From contig CM030705.1 of assembly GCA_017979445.1 (NCBI GenBank), forward strand, positions 17,253,040 to 17,317,039: a stretch of 64,000 nucleotides of DNA, in the 5' to 3' direction. This document shows, piece by piece, positions 1 to 13,400 of the stretch. The notes below the pieces were generated by a model that was given only the letters and a program-made list of their open reading frames with translations, did no database searches and was not told the origin of the DNA. Source of the DNA: Akebia trifoliata (Eukaryota; Streptophyta; Magnoliopsida; Ranunculales; Lardizabalaceae). A program made the translations under genes and the position numbers. Every line of letters begins with the position of its first letter. Positions within the stretch are counted from its first letter, which is position 1.

Positions 1-458
1 AAATTAGTTTTCTACTAGATTTCATTAAAAAAAAAAAAAGGAGTTAAAGACCCTCAATACATAAAAGATGTACAAAAACAAAATATGTCGATAGATCATT
101 TGACATTCATCATCTATATAAAAAAAGGATTATAAAAAAGAAGTCGTTCATCAACCGTTCGTCGGGGGAACTTTGACTCCTAATTTGAAATATGAAAAAT
201 CCAAGAGTCAGAAAAACTCTTCTTCCTTTTCCTCCATGTGTGAGAAAAACACTTGGAGTTCTAAAGAGACTGGTTATGAAAGTGATGAGGGAAAATATGA
301 TGTTTGTTACAGTTAGATTAATTACTGTAACATCTGCTCTCTTTTTCTTTTTCTTCTCTTTGCCCTTCATCTATGTTTCCCTTTTTTCTTATATATTTAT
401 TTGACTTGTGATATGTAATTCCATTGGTTATAGGAAAAAAATTTTGTGGCAATATTAG

Positions 459-1620
459 TGTAGACACCTCATTTTTTGCACTCGCCTGATTAATCAACTC
501 GTCAACCCGATCACAATGATTCCCAATGATGGATGTTATTTCTATTGCTTTATTTTGTTACTAGAAATGTTTCAGAAATCCGGATGAGGTATCTCGAACT
601 GAAAAAACCTTAGAAACCACGCTACGCTAGGAAAACACGACTCCAGAAACGTAGAAATCATCATCTTTCAGATAAAAAGAAGCTTTACGATAAAAATCAC
701 TAAAAATGACCAAATTATCAAAATACCCCTAACCTCAAAACAACCCTAAAGCCTACGTTACGATTAGAAAAACCTTTTTGAACACATAAAACAACAAATC
801 GAAACCAAATAAATCATTTCGCCAATTTTAACAGAATTTGACAAAATTACGAAAATGCCTCTCATTAAGTTCATGACCATTTCACACAAAAAATTTCATA
901 AATGACACAAACTAATATTTTCATTGAATTCCTTACGAAAAATTGATTCTAAAACATCCTAGAACATTAAAAACCGACTTAAAACGTGAAAAGTCTTCTC
1001 CGGGGGTAAAACGGTAATTTCACAATTTCCATAATTAAAATTTTCGAAATTAATAAATAAAATATTAAATAATTAAAGTGAAATATTAATGAAATTAATT
1101 TAAAATTTTGAACTAAAGAAATCGATCAATTGGGTTCTCAGGCAAAATTGTTGAGGGTTCGTGAGTTATTTCTTTAAGGACCCCTCCACTTGGGGGTCCA
1201 AAGAATTAAAGACATAATAGAGGGGGGTTCTCCAAAAATTTAATGCCAATCAAGCAAGACTAAAGTCAAGGTATCAAAGTCAATCAAGTGAGACTAAAGT
1301 CACAATTAAAGTCAATTAAGCAAGACTGAAGTCAAGATATTAAAAGTCAATCAATTAAGACTAAAGTCAAAATATTAAAAGTCAATCAAATAAGACCAAA
1401 AGTCATAATAGAGTTCTAATTAAATAATAACTCAATCTAATAGAGTTCTAACTAAAATACAACTCCACCTAAAACAATTCTAATTAAAGCACAACTCTAC
1501 TTAAAACAAGTCTAACTAAAACACAACTCTAATTAAAAGAACTCTAATTAAACACTAGCTCTATCAAAATCAACCCCTAAAAAAATCTATAAATAGAGGT
1601 GCTCACACCCTATTTTCGTA
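459..1620 (+). mobile_element. Truncated LTR fragment, Tat/Ogre-like
   Basis: The fragment starts with TGTAGACACC and closely matches the first part of the LTR at 5213. Comparison with copy B places the left junction exactly after CAATATTAG and the right junction near 1620. The insertion replaced about 80 bp of the host repeat. A TATAAATAG box at 1588-1596 fits the LTR core promoter, so the fragment covers U3 and little more. The middle is rich in repeated AAGTCAATCAA and AATTCTAATTAAA motifs. No gag or pol is present. Confidence 0.6.
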
Positions 1621-2211
1621 TTAAGTCAATAACTTGTTGAGCATTGCCTGCATAAAATGAACAGATAAACAGATAAACATAATACATATACAGTGAGTAG
1701 CATTGTATAGATACATGGTAAAACAACTTGCAAATCATGAGCACCGGCTTTTAAATAATTGGTTCTAATGTCATTAATACAATAATTCAGCATGCTTAAA
1801 ACTCATGCAACGAGGGATTGGTGCATAGATGATGTTAATGCTACAAAATAGGAACAATAAATTTCTTTATAATTGTGCTCTGTCCCAATCAAAGCATGTC
1901 AGGTTGAAAGAGGTATTTAGAGTAAGTTTTATAGGCGGAGATCCATCATGTTACAGTTAGTTGGATGCCACCTTAATTGGGTTTTACTCATAGATTTCGA
2001 ATACAATAATAACTCTTAACATGTTTTTTTTTTTTTCTATAATCCACTTGAAGCATTTTATTTTTTTTAGAATTTTTATTGCCACAAAAAAGAAATTTAT
2101 AAATACACAGAAAAAATGATTGAAGTTGAAGCTAGCTACGACAACAATCCGACGGAGAGGGTAAGTTCGTAAGCTGTGATAAAGGCAGATGGTGAGGGGG
2201 GAGACAGGCTG

Positions 2212-2216
2212 TGTGT

Positions 2217-2257
<41 letters not shown>

Positions 2258-2320
2258 TGTTTGTGTGTGTGTATGTGTGTGTGTGTGCAAGAGGGAGGGA
2301 GAGAGAGATGGAGATGGTTA
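2212..2320. repeat. Compound GT/GA microsatellite
   Basis: This is a run of GT dinucleotides, then GA, then GT, then GA-rich DNA. The homologous site in copy B (12210-12275) has different run lengths, as expected of slippage. ORFs across it are low-complexity artefacts. Confidence 0.9.
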
Positions 2321-3815
2321 TGTGACGTAGATAGGCTTACGACACTTATCTATGCTTATGATCGAGTTAAGGCACGCCAAAGAAAAAAAAATCAACAACC
2401 TTGACTGAGTGAAACCAGTCAAACAGAGTCAATTAACTATGACTAATTGAGTCAACTTGATCTAATCTTTAATCAGCCCACAAGACCTAGTCCAACTTCT
2501 CTAAGGACTCTTTCTTTTATTGAGTTTCTATTTTTTAAATCATTTAATTTGTCCTACTTAGTATCTATTTCAATTTTAAAAAGTTTATTTTCCTCTTTAG
2601 TTTTTAATTTATTTTATGTTTCTATTCTTTTTTAAAATTTGTTTTTTTTCTTTAGGTCATTATTAGAAGTCTTTTTAGATGTCCAAATTGAGCTTCTAAT
2701 AGGATTAGAAGGTCAGTAATATGTTATAAATAGATTAGGAAGTTACGTTTTAGTATTTTAGAATGTTTCTAAGTTGTTATGAAGGACTAATCTATATATG
2801 GAGCTCCAATAAACAAATTGAGCAGTGAGTTAGCTTTTTGAAGATTAATTAATAAAAAAATAAAAAATAAAAAGAAAAGATACTTCCCTCTTCTTTATTT
2901 ATTTTGTGCGTACGAGCTCGACATAGAGACTCTTCATTACTCCAAGTTCTTGGGATTTCACACCAGAACCGGATTTTAAAATAAACTCTAGGTTTGTGTG
3001 TTCTACCCTACATCATTATGACTTATGAGGTGATGGAGAGAGAGAAAAACAGAGAGTTAGCCACGGTTGTATTTTATCATATAGATTACATATAAAAAAA
3101 TGTTATTTAGATTTGTAGGACCCAACTATATAAAAAAAAAATTGAAGTCTAATGGGGGCTATAGCACCCACTCACCCCTATGTAACTTTGCCCCTATAAA
3201 GTCGAAGTACGAGTTTAAATCGGCAAGGGAAAACTTAAAAAAAACATTAAAAAGGGGAAAAATGATGAAAATTTATTAAAAGTTATGAAAAAAAATATAT
3301 CTAATGAAAATTCATAACATCAAGTAATCATTATCATAAAACCCCATATTTCTACATTTATGAATTACCAAAGTCTATTATGCATCAAATCCCACATTTA
3401 AGAGAAAGAAAATGTTTTGAAATTGTCCCTAGAAAAGAAAAAGGAGAAAAAGCAAGAAAAAGTAGGCGATTTTTGTGACACAGGAAAAAGTTGTGTTTTT
3501 TTTACTCTTTTAATTGTTAGGGGTGCAAGTTGTGTTTTAAACACAACTTTTTCAAAAAATCACCGATTTTTGGGACTATGCCTATATTACATCATGGTTG
3601 CAGTGCAGATTATCCAATAAGCTCTATCATCTCTAAAGTTTTTATTCCCAACATTTTGGGAATCCTTCAATTGAGCTACAAGTACAATATGATCATAATT
3701 TCAACAGTGAAAAAGTAAATAAGACAGAAAAGAAACTTGAAACTGATGTCCATATATAATTTACTATTTTGAAAAATAAAATTAGCATTGTGTACCATCA
3801 AAAGACCATTTAACA

Positions 3816-4559
3816 ATGTGTTTGTTTCCAATCACCTAGGATTTATCCGAATAAAAATGAGATTTTATTTTTGAATGAAGGTGAAGAACTATTAGAAAAC
3901 CAAATCAATAGTTAAAATAAATTTTAATATCATCAATCTACTTTTTCAACCTAAACATCAGAAGTCCAAATGATCAAGTTTCAATACCCAGTTTGAACCA
4001 AATATAGACTCAATGGATACAAGTATCTCGTCTGTGATTGATCTGAAGAGTTTCATGTCCCTAAGCGAACCGACGGGGAGAAAGAACAAATTCTATGATG
4101 AATTTTAGAAAGAAATATTTTGTTCCAATTTCTTTGAGCCTGACTCAAAATCTTCAATATAAAAAGTCAAAATTAAAAATTAAACCTTTATTGCACTTGT
4201 AGTAATCAACGATTTCAAATTTCATAACAAGGGCACTTTTTTTTTTCTAAAGAGTATAGTTTTCCCCTTTATACTAGGGGCATTCGTTTTCAAATTATGT
4301 TCAATTATCCCCAATGCAATGTTCCCTGTCAAATTAGGGGCATTTTGGTTCTGAAGCCTGGTCAATTTCAACCCCAAAAGATAATGGGAACCCCTAATTT
4401 AAGGTTACCCTCTTGATAGTATTTTTTTGAAAACCTTTGAGGTTAAAAAGAAGTTAAAATTCATAAAATTTTGAAAAACCTTAAGGTTCAAACAGAAGCG
4501 TTTTTGATCTCACATTTAATTATGCCTAGAGATTAACTCATTATCCTTTCACCTAGAAT
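3816..4559. other. Noncoding, no recognised feature
   Basis: AT-rich DNA without a convincing exon. Its first ~80 bp still resemble copy D (29500-29580). A few short direct repeats of the type TTAGGGGCATT occur near 4270-4340. Confidence 0.5.
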
Positions 4560-5110
4560 AGGAAATAGGACATTCTTTCTTTCCCAAATTCAATAATTCT
4601 TTTCTAGATTCATTTTCAATCATCCTTTCCTAGATCTATTCACTCCCAGATTCAATTATTCTTTTCCAGATTCATTTTCAAACATTCTTTCTCAGATCTA
4701 TTCATTCACAGATTCAATTATTCTTTTCCAGATTCATTTTAATCATTTTTTCCCAAATCTGTTCATTCCCAGATTCAATCACATTTTTCCAGATTCATTT
4801 TCAATCATTCTCTCCAAAATTCATTCTTTCTTTCCCAGTTTTACTCAGCCAGATGCCGTCAAGGGTTTTCTCGGAATTATGCTCAAATGCCGTCAAAGGT
4901 TTTCTTGGAATTATACTCAGATGCCGCCGAGGATTTTCTAAGAATTATGCTCAGATGTTGCCGAGGGTTTTCTTAGAATTATGCTCAGACCGCCGAGGGT
5001 TGTCTCAGAATTATACTCAGTTATGCTCAATTTATACTCAGTTTATGCCCATTTTATGCTTAGTTTATGCTCAGATTATGCTTAGTTTATGTTCTTTATG
5101 CTCAGATTCT
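4560..5110 (+). repeat. Two tandem-repeat arrays 5' of an LTR
   Basis: The first array (about 4560-4815) repeats a ~60 bp unit built from CCAGATTCATTTTCAATC and CCAGATCTATTCATTC. The second (about 4853-5000) repeats a ~35 bp unit containing GCCGAGGGTTTTCT and AATTATGCTCAGA, then decays into TTATGCTCAGTT repeats. The 104-codon ORF at 4853-5167 is simply this array read in one frame and is unlikely to be a gene. Tandem repeats in the untranslated region before the 3' LTR are known from Tat/Ogre retrotransposons, which fits the LTR that follows. Confidence 0.65.
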
Positions 5111-5212
5111 ACTCAATTCTCATTCAAACTCTTTGGCATTCGGATATCGCACTATCTACCAAAATAGATTTGCTATCTAGTTCGCTTCAACCCTCTGCCA
5201 AAAATGGGTATT

Positions 5213-6770
5213 TGTAGACACCCCATTTTTGTAATCACCTGATTAATCAACTTGTCAACCTGATTGCAACAGTTCCCAATGATGGATGATTATTCTAATG
5301 CTTTATTTGTTACTAGATATGTTTTAAAAATTCAGATAAGGTATCTCAAACTAACAAAATTATAGAAACTCCGCTAAGCTAGGAAAATATAACTTCAAAA
5401 ACATATAAATCATCATCTTACAGACAAAAAGAAGTTTTATGATAAAAGAGTCTACATTACGCTTAGGAAAACCCTTTCAAATACGTAAAACAACAAATTG
5501 AAACCAAATAAACAATTTCGCCAATTTTCACAAAATTCGACAGAATTACGAAAATGCCTCTCATAAAGTTCGCGACCATTTTGTATAAAAAATTTCATAA
5601 ATGACAAACAATTATTCCTATTGAATTCCTTATGAAAAATCGATTCCAAAATATCATGGAACATTGAAAAACGACTTAAAATACAAAAAGTTATCTCCGA
5701 TAGCAAAACGATAATTTTACAATTTTAATAATTAAAATTTTAAAATTAATAATTAAAACATTAATTAATGTAAAGTAAAATCCTAATTAAAATTAAAGTC
5801 AATCAGTTAAGTGAGACTTAAGTCAAAATCCTAAAATCAAGTCAACCAATTAAGACTTAATTCAAAATCCTAAAATTAAGTCAATCAAGTGATACTTAAG
5901 TCAATCAATTAATCTAATATAACCCTAATAGAATTCTAAATAAACTCTAAAACTATCTAATAGAATTCTAATTAAACTCTAAAACTACCTAATAGAATTC
6001 TAATTAAATTCTAATTCTATCTAAAATAATTCTAATTAAACTCTAAAACTATCTAATATAATTCTAATCAACTCTAAAACTATCTAATGTAATTCTAATT
6101 AAACACTAACTCTATCTAAAAAGCACCTAAAAAAATCTATAAATAAAGGTCTCTACAACCTATTTTTGCATCCAAGAAAAAATCCTAGAAAAAATAGGTC
6201 AAGGAGTCTCCCCAACCTTCCCAAAACCTTAATTTTCAAGTACTAACTCCTTACCTAACATCCATATCCTCACTTTAGTCCAAAAAACACCCAAAAACCC
6301 TTCTAAAATACATTGAAATCCATAAAAAAAAAATTAAACAACTCATAAATCTAAAAAGAAGATACCTGAACTCGGAGATCAGAAATCAGATCCGGTGACG
6401 GGCAAATAGCAAGGAAATACATACGTGGATACTCTCTACTAGTACTGAGGGAATCGTTGTAATCCGCGAGGTAATTTTCTTTTTATTTTTTATTATTATT
6501 TGTTATTTTTTTTGTCTATTGTGCAATGTAATCATTTTTGAAAATTAGTAAAGACAGGCGTTTGTCGGGCGGGGTTGGTGCCTAACACCTTCCAACCCCG
6601 TAATGTGATCCTCAGATTCAGTATTATTTTTAGTAGATTAGTAGTTTTCATTATCTGTTTAGAGTCGATGTTCGATTCCTAGACCGTAATAACTAGGTGG
6701 CGACTCCCAAACCTCGAAAATCAAAAGCGGATCCGCACATCCCGCGGATTGAGGACGCTTTCAGTAAGAA
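5213..6770 (+). mobile_element. LTR of a Tat/Ogre-type Gypsy element (likely 3' LTR)
   Basis: The LTR starts with TGTAGACACC just after a purine-rich stretch (CCAAAAATGGGTATT) that could be the polypurine tract. It has a TATA-like CTATAAATAAAG near 6138-6149, a GC-richer block with GGGGTTGGTGCCTAACACC near 6570-6590, and GGTGGCGACTCCC near 6698-6710. This layout is typical of Tat/Ogre LTR and leader regions from family knowledge. The right border is uncertain. No gag-pol lies upstream; only tandem repeats do. It may be a solo or truncated element. Confidence 0.55.
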
Positions 6771-7796
6771 ATGTCTTGACAAGACAAATTAAATGGGCAA
6801 TAAGACCTACAATAAAATGGATTATTAATGGTGTGGTACATGAAATGAAGTATGGCAATGAGAACATACAACCACTATGACTCAAATTAATGGTTTGATT
6901 AAAATGTAGTATGAAAGTGTCCAACCATGTGTATTATTGACTTTTTGAGAAAATTCGTGTACACTTATAAAATTATTTTATTAAAATCCAACAAAATGAG
7001 TTATTTCTAAAATTACAGTTTTTAAAATTACACTATGATCACAATCAACACGATGGATTAAGTGGAAAAATATAGACTCACTTTATGAGTGAACCGATCG
7101 ACCTACATGTTTTAATGTTTTAATCAAATTAGATTCTAATTTAAGAGTTTATCAATAATAAGGAAACCCACAAATCGTTGGATTTTTTATAGAATCCTCA
7201 TTAGGTTTAAAAAAGAAACCTTGATGGTAAGGAATCCTATGAAAAGAGAAACTCTAGGCCCTCTACTCTTCTCTATATAAGAATGAATTGACTCTCCTAT
7301 TAAGCGTATCAACAATCAATAATTAACCATAATAAAAATTAAAGTACAAAAAATGTGGTGACTCTCTGTATGGCTTTTAAGATTGAAATCCATCAAGAAT
7401 GGAAAACTAAGGTCGATCCAAACGATAGAGTAAAGAGGAAAATGTGAGTCTGGTATTAAAAAATCAAAGAGGAATCGTTTGCTTGCGTAACAAGTTACAG
7501 ATTTCGATTATCAAATTATAATGTCGCAAAGTACACTTTTTAAATTCTTGAATATTATGAGCATGACTATATTGAATAAACCTTGAGATATATGATAGAT
7601 TCAAGATCCTAGATTTTATGTGTTTATGGAATTATGTATTGAATGTAGAAATATATAACAAGTCCAACTAACTTAGTAGTTAGTAAGATATTACAAAGGG
7701 TCATTCAGCCTACATGCATTACCAAATTGGAAATCCAACATAACCTTATAGATTTTATTTTGGCAAATTAACCAAACATACACAACATATCGATTA
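6771..7796. other. Noncoding, no recognised feature
   Basis: AT-rich DNA with no long ORF, no splice-bounded exon I could trust and no clear repeat structure. Confidence 0.5.
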
Positions 7797-8169
7797 TTTA
7801 CCAAAACAGATAACTATACATCTTATTTACCAAAATGACAATTTACCATTTTCAAAAATATTTTATTTTTACCAAAACGGTAAAATCAATAATTTCCTTA
7901 TCTTTGTTATCAAAAATACATTTTTTTGTTGTAAATATCCTTCTGACATGATATCAGAATGTATTTTATACATTGTTAGAAGAAGCCTTCTGACATGAGA
8001 TTATAATGTATTTTACACAATGTCAGAAAGTTCCTTATAACATAAAGGATATTTTCAATAGTAAAAATATGGAATTAATATGGTTATCATTTTAGTAAAA
8101 TAAAATATTTACCAAAATGGTAAATTACCATTTTGGTAAATAAGATGTATAGTGCTCCATTTTGGTAAA
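7797..8169. mobile_element. 373-bp inverted-repeat element (MITE-like) with internal palindromes
   Basis: The left end (TTTACCAAAAC...CATCTTATTTACCAAAAT) is the reverse complement, with few mismatches, of the right end (ATTTTGGTAAATAAGATG...TTTTGGTAAA), giving terminal inverted repeats of about 55 bp. A second TTTACCAAAACGGTAAA motif lies inside. The centre holds degenerate CCTTCTGACAT / ATGTCAGAA units, the same palindromic repeat found next to the protease, PMD and transposase genes at 34-62 kb. It has no coding capacity. It is probably a non-autonomous relative of those larger elements. A target duplication was not resolved. Confidence 0.65.
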
Positions 8170-10400
8170 TTTCTCAAGCCTAGCATTCAAAAAACAAAAT
8201 AACTTTTTTGCCCTTGATCCTGGGTGGTTGAAAATGGAAGGCAACCAAATTCTCAAATTTAAAATTAAAATTGAATGGTGATTACTAATTGATATATGTA
8301 TAGTTTTAAGTTCTTAGAATTTTGTCCTCTACAACCCTATGGCATGGAATCAAGTTTTTGGATGCCACAAGGTGATGCGGACATGAAACTTTGCTTACTT
8401 AGCATGGAAAGTGTTCATCTAAATTTTGCCATCTTATGAGGCTCATGAGTGATACAAGTTGATTCGGGATTACTTAATCTCCGATGGATCTTCAAAAGCA
8501 AGGAAAGATTAGCTATAACAACATGACCAAAAGAATGTGTTAAAAGGCTAAATGCCCGCATTAATTTCAAACAAGCATATATTCCATGCTATAAATCAAA
8601 GTGATTATTATAATATTAATTAAAATTTAATAATTGAATATTACAACAATGACAATGAGTAAAAGTTGTTGGGCATGTTAGCAGGAAAAATAAGCATTTT
8701 CGAGAGCCAAAATATACCTTTAGAGTTTCAGTTTTTATAATTGGGTGATGTAATTTGTGCCCTAAGGGCACGCATTAAGATATATTAAATACACCTCCAA
8801 AATGTAGTTTAAAATGTGCTAAAAAAACTCCTTACAATACCCTCAAATGGTTATTTTCAAGGTGTTTTAAATGCTTCTAATTAATATGTGCCATTAGGGC
8901 ACACATTAAAGAAATCTTTTTGTTTTTGGTAAAAAGATATATACAAATTATATATTGTGTACACCAAGGAAAGAGGGTAAACACTGGCCTCCCATGCCTC
9001 AAATCTTCCCACATAAATATTTAAAAAAAAAATGTATTCACTAAAGCATTTGGCTTCGAATTTATCTTAGAAGGTCATCGTTAAGTATAGTATGATTAGT
9101 GAAATTCAGAAACTATAAAATCTTGCAAATATTTAGAAAATTTTACTATTTGAATTAGTGGTTCAACTTCAACATAATGAAAGGTGTTATTTTATTAATA
9201 AGACTATCAATTAACAAAATATTAGTTTCTTCAAATAATGTTCTCTTATTTCACTTGTGATAGCAAAAGATTCTATAGTGGTGGTGATTGTCATCAGAGT
9301 TCCATAAAATTGGATGGTGGCAACTGTATCAAAGATAAGAACAATGATGGTGTTTGTTATTTTTGAAATATTACAAGTGCACACCTTCTTGATTGGGGGG
9401 ATGGATGTGAACAAAGTTTAAGTATTGGGTTTAGGGGTTTAAGCGGATCCAATAATCCCATTTCACATCTTGTTAGTTATCTTGGTTTTGGATGATTTTT
9501 AAGTCCAATTCAAATCTTTGAAACAGAAGAACCCAAAAACAAATTGAAGATGAAATAGATGTAAATTTCGATCTTGGCATCTGGTATTGATCTCCAACAA
9601 TACAAGACACAGCCAACAATTTTCTCACTGGATTCTATCATTCTTGGTCGGTCCTTTGGGAAGTTTAGTAATAAACTACAAACGTTGCAGTATTTGATGA
9701 TTATTCCTCATATGAAGGTGGATTTAATCATGGACCCAAATTAAGGTCACAACGACCGTAGAGGAGTGAGGGTTTAAAGTGGCAGAGACCAACATCCACA
9801 TTCTTTGCTGGAGGAAATAATAGAATTAATGGTAAATCATAAATAAATGAGGAGGGCCTAGAGGCTCCTCAAGGTGGCAAATTATTTGAGAATACTACAA
9901 ATAACTTGACAGAGTTATAATGCTTTTATAATTCTGACCAATATATATGTATGTAGTTCTCCCCCGACGAGGCTTGTAAAATGAGCCAAAACACAGGTTT
10001 GATATTTATGTGGCTCAATTTTCCTTATTGAAAGTCTCTTTCAGTTGAATGAGAGCCCCATTCTGACCAATATGTGGCTGTTCACGTCATTACAGCCATA
10101 ATATAAAAAAACACACTAAAGCAAGAGGGTTCGTACTTGAAACGCAATATTTTACAGATAATGAAAAAAAAATTCCTCTAAACATGTACAACAAGAATCT
10201 TTAATTGAAGATAACAAACAAAATAGCTTCAAAGGCCCAAACTTCAGGGTTCCTAGAATCCAGAAACTTGATTTCTTCTCAGTAAAGAAACCCAATAGCT
10301 TGATCTTCAACCCTATTGGTCAGAATCTTTCCTTCTATTAAACCTGAAACCAGAAACTCACAGGAAAACTATTTCTTCAAGTTACAGAGGAGATATTAAA
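8170..10400. other. Noncoding, no recognised gene
   Basis: No credible gene was seen. Two blocks carry the motif GTGCCCTAAGGGCAC / GTGCCATTAGGGCAC (8756-8772 and 8888-8902), small palindromes. A stretch near 8310-8400 (CCTCTACAACCCTATGGCAT) has diverged copies at 20105, 21390 and 21600, so it belongs to another dispersed repeat. Confidence 0.5.
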
Positions 10401-13400
10401 AGTTGAATAAATTAAGAAAATGATTGAAATAAAAAGAATCTCAAAAGAGAAGAAACTTTGCTTTGAAAAAGAGTATGGACAACATACGATCTTTGACAAG
10501 GTTGACGAAAGAATTTTTTGGAAAAAACAACAAAGTTAATATAATTATTGATAGAAAAATGAGTTTTATCATGCATGAGATAACTAGAGGTAAAAAACAT
10601 GTACAACAAATAAACAGAAATTTAATGAAAGGAATAGTAACTGCTGACCTTCTATTTGCAAAGAAGTTGGGATAGGACATATGACCTCAGGATTTTTGGT
10701 CACTGGTGGTGATATCTGTTGATGATGATCGACTGATAATCCTAATTTCTTTCGATGCCAACTTCGGCTCATCACTGCAAACAATGGTTGGCCAATAATT
10801 TCAATAATTGTGTTTTTTATGCTCCATTAACATTTATAATGACAAAAGAAGATCAAATTAGTTTTCTACTAGATTTCATTTATAATATAAAAAAAAAAAA
10901 AAAGGGAGTTAAAGACGCTCAATACATAAAAGATGTAGGAAAACAAAATATGTTGATAGATCATTTGACATTCATCATCTATGTAAAAAAAGGATTATAA
11001 AAAAGAAGTCATTCATCAACCATTCGTCTGGGGAACTTTGTTTCCTAATTTGAAATATGAAAATCCAAGAGTCAGAAAAACTCTTCTTCCTTTTCCTCCA
11101 TGTGTGAGAAAAATTCTTAAGAGACTGGTCATGAAAGTGATGAGGGAAAATATGATGTTTGTTATGGTTAGATTAATTACTGTAACATCTGCTCTCTTCT
11201 TATTTTTCTTCTCTTTGCCCTTTATCTATGTATCCCTTTTTTTCCTATATATATTTATATGACTTGTGATATGTAATTCCATTGGTTATAGGAAAAGGTT
11301 TTTGTGGCAATATTAGTTCTCTAAAAGAAGGATGTAAGGGAGGTATAATTACCTGTATCATTTTTCTCAGAACTTCATTCTCCTTCCTCAGCTTATCAAT
11401 CTCGATAACCTGTTGAGCATTGCCTGCAAACAATAAACAGATAAACAGATAAACATAATACATATATAGTGAGTAACATTCTATAGATACATGGTAAAAC
11501 AACTTGCAGATCATGCGCACATGGCTTTTAAATAACTGGTTCCAATGTCATTAATACTATTCAGCATGCTTAAAACTCATGCAACGAGGGATTGGTGCAT
11601 AGATGATGTTAATGCTACAAAATAGGAACAATAGATTTCTTTATAATTGTGTTCTGTCCGGGGGCCAAAGCATGTCAGGTTGAAAGAGGAATTAAGAGTA
11701 AGATTTTATAGGTGGAGATCCATCATGTTACTGTTAGTTGGATGCCACCTTAATTGGGTTTTTACTCATAGATTTCGAATACAATAATAACTCTAACATG
11801 TCTTTTTTTACTAATTTAAAATGGTGGTCATTTTTTAAAATATTATATCAAAATAATCATATATGGCTGTAATGGTGAAAGAAATAATTGTTTTTACTCC
11901 CCTTTTGTACTCCTATTTGTACGAATAATTAAAATTTGTAAGGATCATCTCCAAGGATATGAACAATTCATTATACAAACAAATGAATTAAGAGATACAA
12001 ACAAACAATTTTCTTATTCTATAATCCACTTGACGCATATATTTTTTTTAGAATTTTTATTGCCACATCTAATTTTTGTTGCCACAAAAAATAAATTTAT
12101 AGATACACAGAAAAAATGATTGAAGTTGAAGCTAGCTGCCACAACAATCCGACGGAGAGGGTAAGTTCGTAAGCTGTGAGAAAGGGAGATGGTGAGGGGG
12201 GAGACAGGCTGTGAGAGAGAGAGAGAGAGTGTGTGTGTGTGTGTGTGTAAGAGGGAGAGAGAGATGAGAACAAGAGAAGAGAGAGATGGAGATAGTTATG
12301 TGATGTAGATAGGCTTACGACACTTATCTTTGCTTGTGATAGAGTTAAGGCACGCTAAAGAAAAAAAAATCAAACACCTTGACCGAGTGAAATCAGTCAA
12401 ACAGAGTCAACTCAATCTGACTAATTGAGTCAACTTGATCTAATCTTTGATCAGCTCACAAGACCTAGTCTAACTTCTCTTAGGACTCTTTCTTTTATTG
12501 AGTTTCTATTTTTTAAATCATTTAACTTGTCCTACTTAGTTTCAATTTTAGAAAGTTTCTTTTCCTATTTAGTTTTTAATTTATTTTATGTTTTTATTCT
12601 TTTATATATATTCTTTAGGTCATAATTAGAAGTCCTTTTAGATATCCAATTTGAGCTCTAATAGAATTAGAAGGTTAGTAATATGTTATAAATATATTAG
12701 GAAGTTCCATTTTAGTATTTTAGAATGTTTCTAAGCTATTATGAAGGACTTATCTATATAAAGAGCTCCAATAAATAAATTGAACAGTGAGTTAACTTTT
12801 TGAATATTGATTAATAAAAGAAAAAAAAAAAGAGACTTCCTTTTTCTTTATTTATTTTGAGCGTAAGAACCCGACATTGAAGTTTCTAGTATGTTTTGCT
12901 CGACATAGAGATTCTTCATTACTCCTAATTCTTGGGATTTCACTCCAGAACCGGATTTTTAAAATAAACTCTAGGTTTGTGTGTTCTACCCTACATCATT
13001 ATGACTTATGAGGTGATGGAGAGAGAGAAAGACAAAGAGAGTTGGCCACAGTTGTATTTTATCATATAGACTAGATAAAAAAAAAATGTTATGTAGATTT
13101 GTAGGACCCAACCATATAAAAAAAATTAAAGTCTAGTAGGGGCTATAGCACCCACTCACCCCTATGTAACTTTGCCCCTGTAAAGTCGAAGTACGAGTTT
13201 AAATCAACAAGGGAAAACTTCAAAAAAACATTTAAAAGGGGGAAACTGATGAAAATATATTAAAAGTTATGAAAAAATATATATCTAATGCAAAATCATA
13301 AAATCAAGTTATTATTATCATAAAAACCCCATATTTCTACATTTATGAATTACCAAATTCTATTATGCATCAAATCCCACATTTAAGAGAAAGAAAATGT

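Larger units (their letters stand above)
1..3815. repeat. Segmental repeat copy A (split by an LTR fragment)
   Basis: This segment matches 10855-13770 (copy B) over most of its length, parts of 20880-23975 (copy C) and its right end matches 29270-29545 (copy D). It begins at the window edge, so its left end is not seen. An LTR fragment (459-1620) interrupts it. It holds no long ORF. On the minus strand it contains an exon-like piece near 3590-3680 that follows a TTGTAG acceptor and reads QLKDSQN, repeated in the other copies. The parent gene was not recognised; the piece is probably a decayed exon. Confidence 0.75.

Noticed and set aside
2189..2404. 71-codon ORF over the GT/GA microsatellite
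   Set aside because: Low-complexity translation of dinucleotide repeats; not conserved in the homologous copy at 12.2 kb.
4853..5167. 104-codon ORF
   Set aside because: Entirely composed of a ~35-bp tandem repeat; no domain and probably untranslated LTR-element sequence.
6660..6720. tRNA gene, because of GTTCGATTCC
   Set aside because: No acceptor stem or anticodon arm; it lies inside LTR/leader sequence where such motifs are normal.
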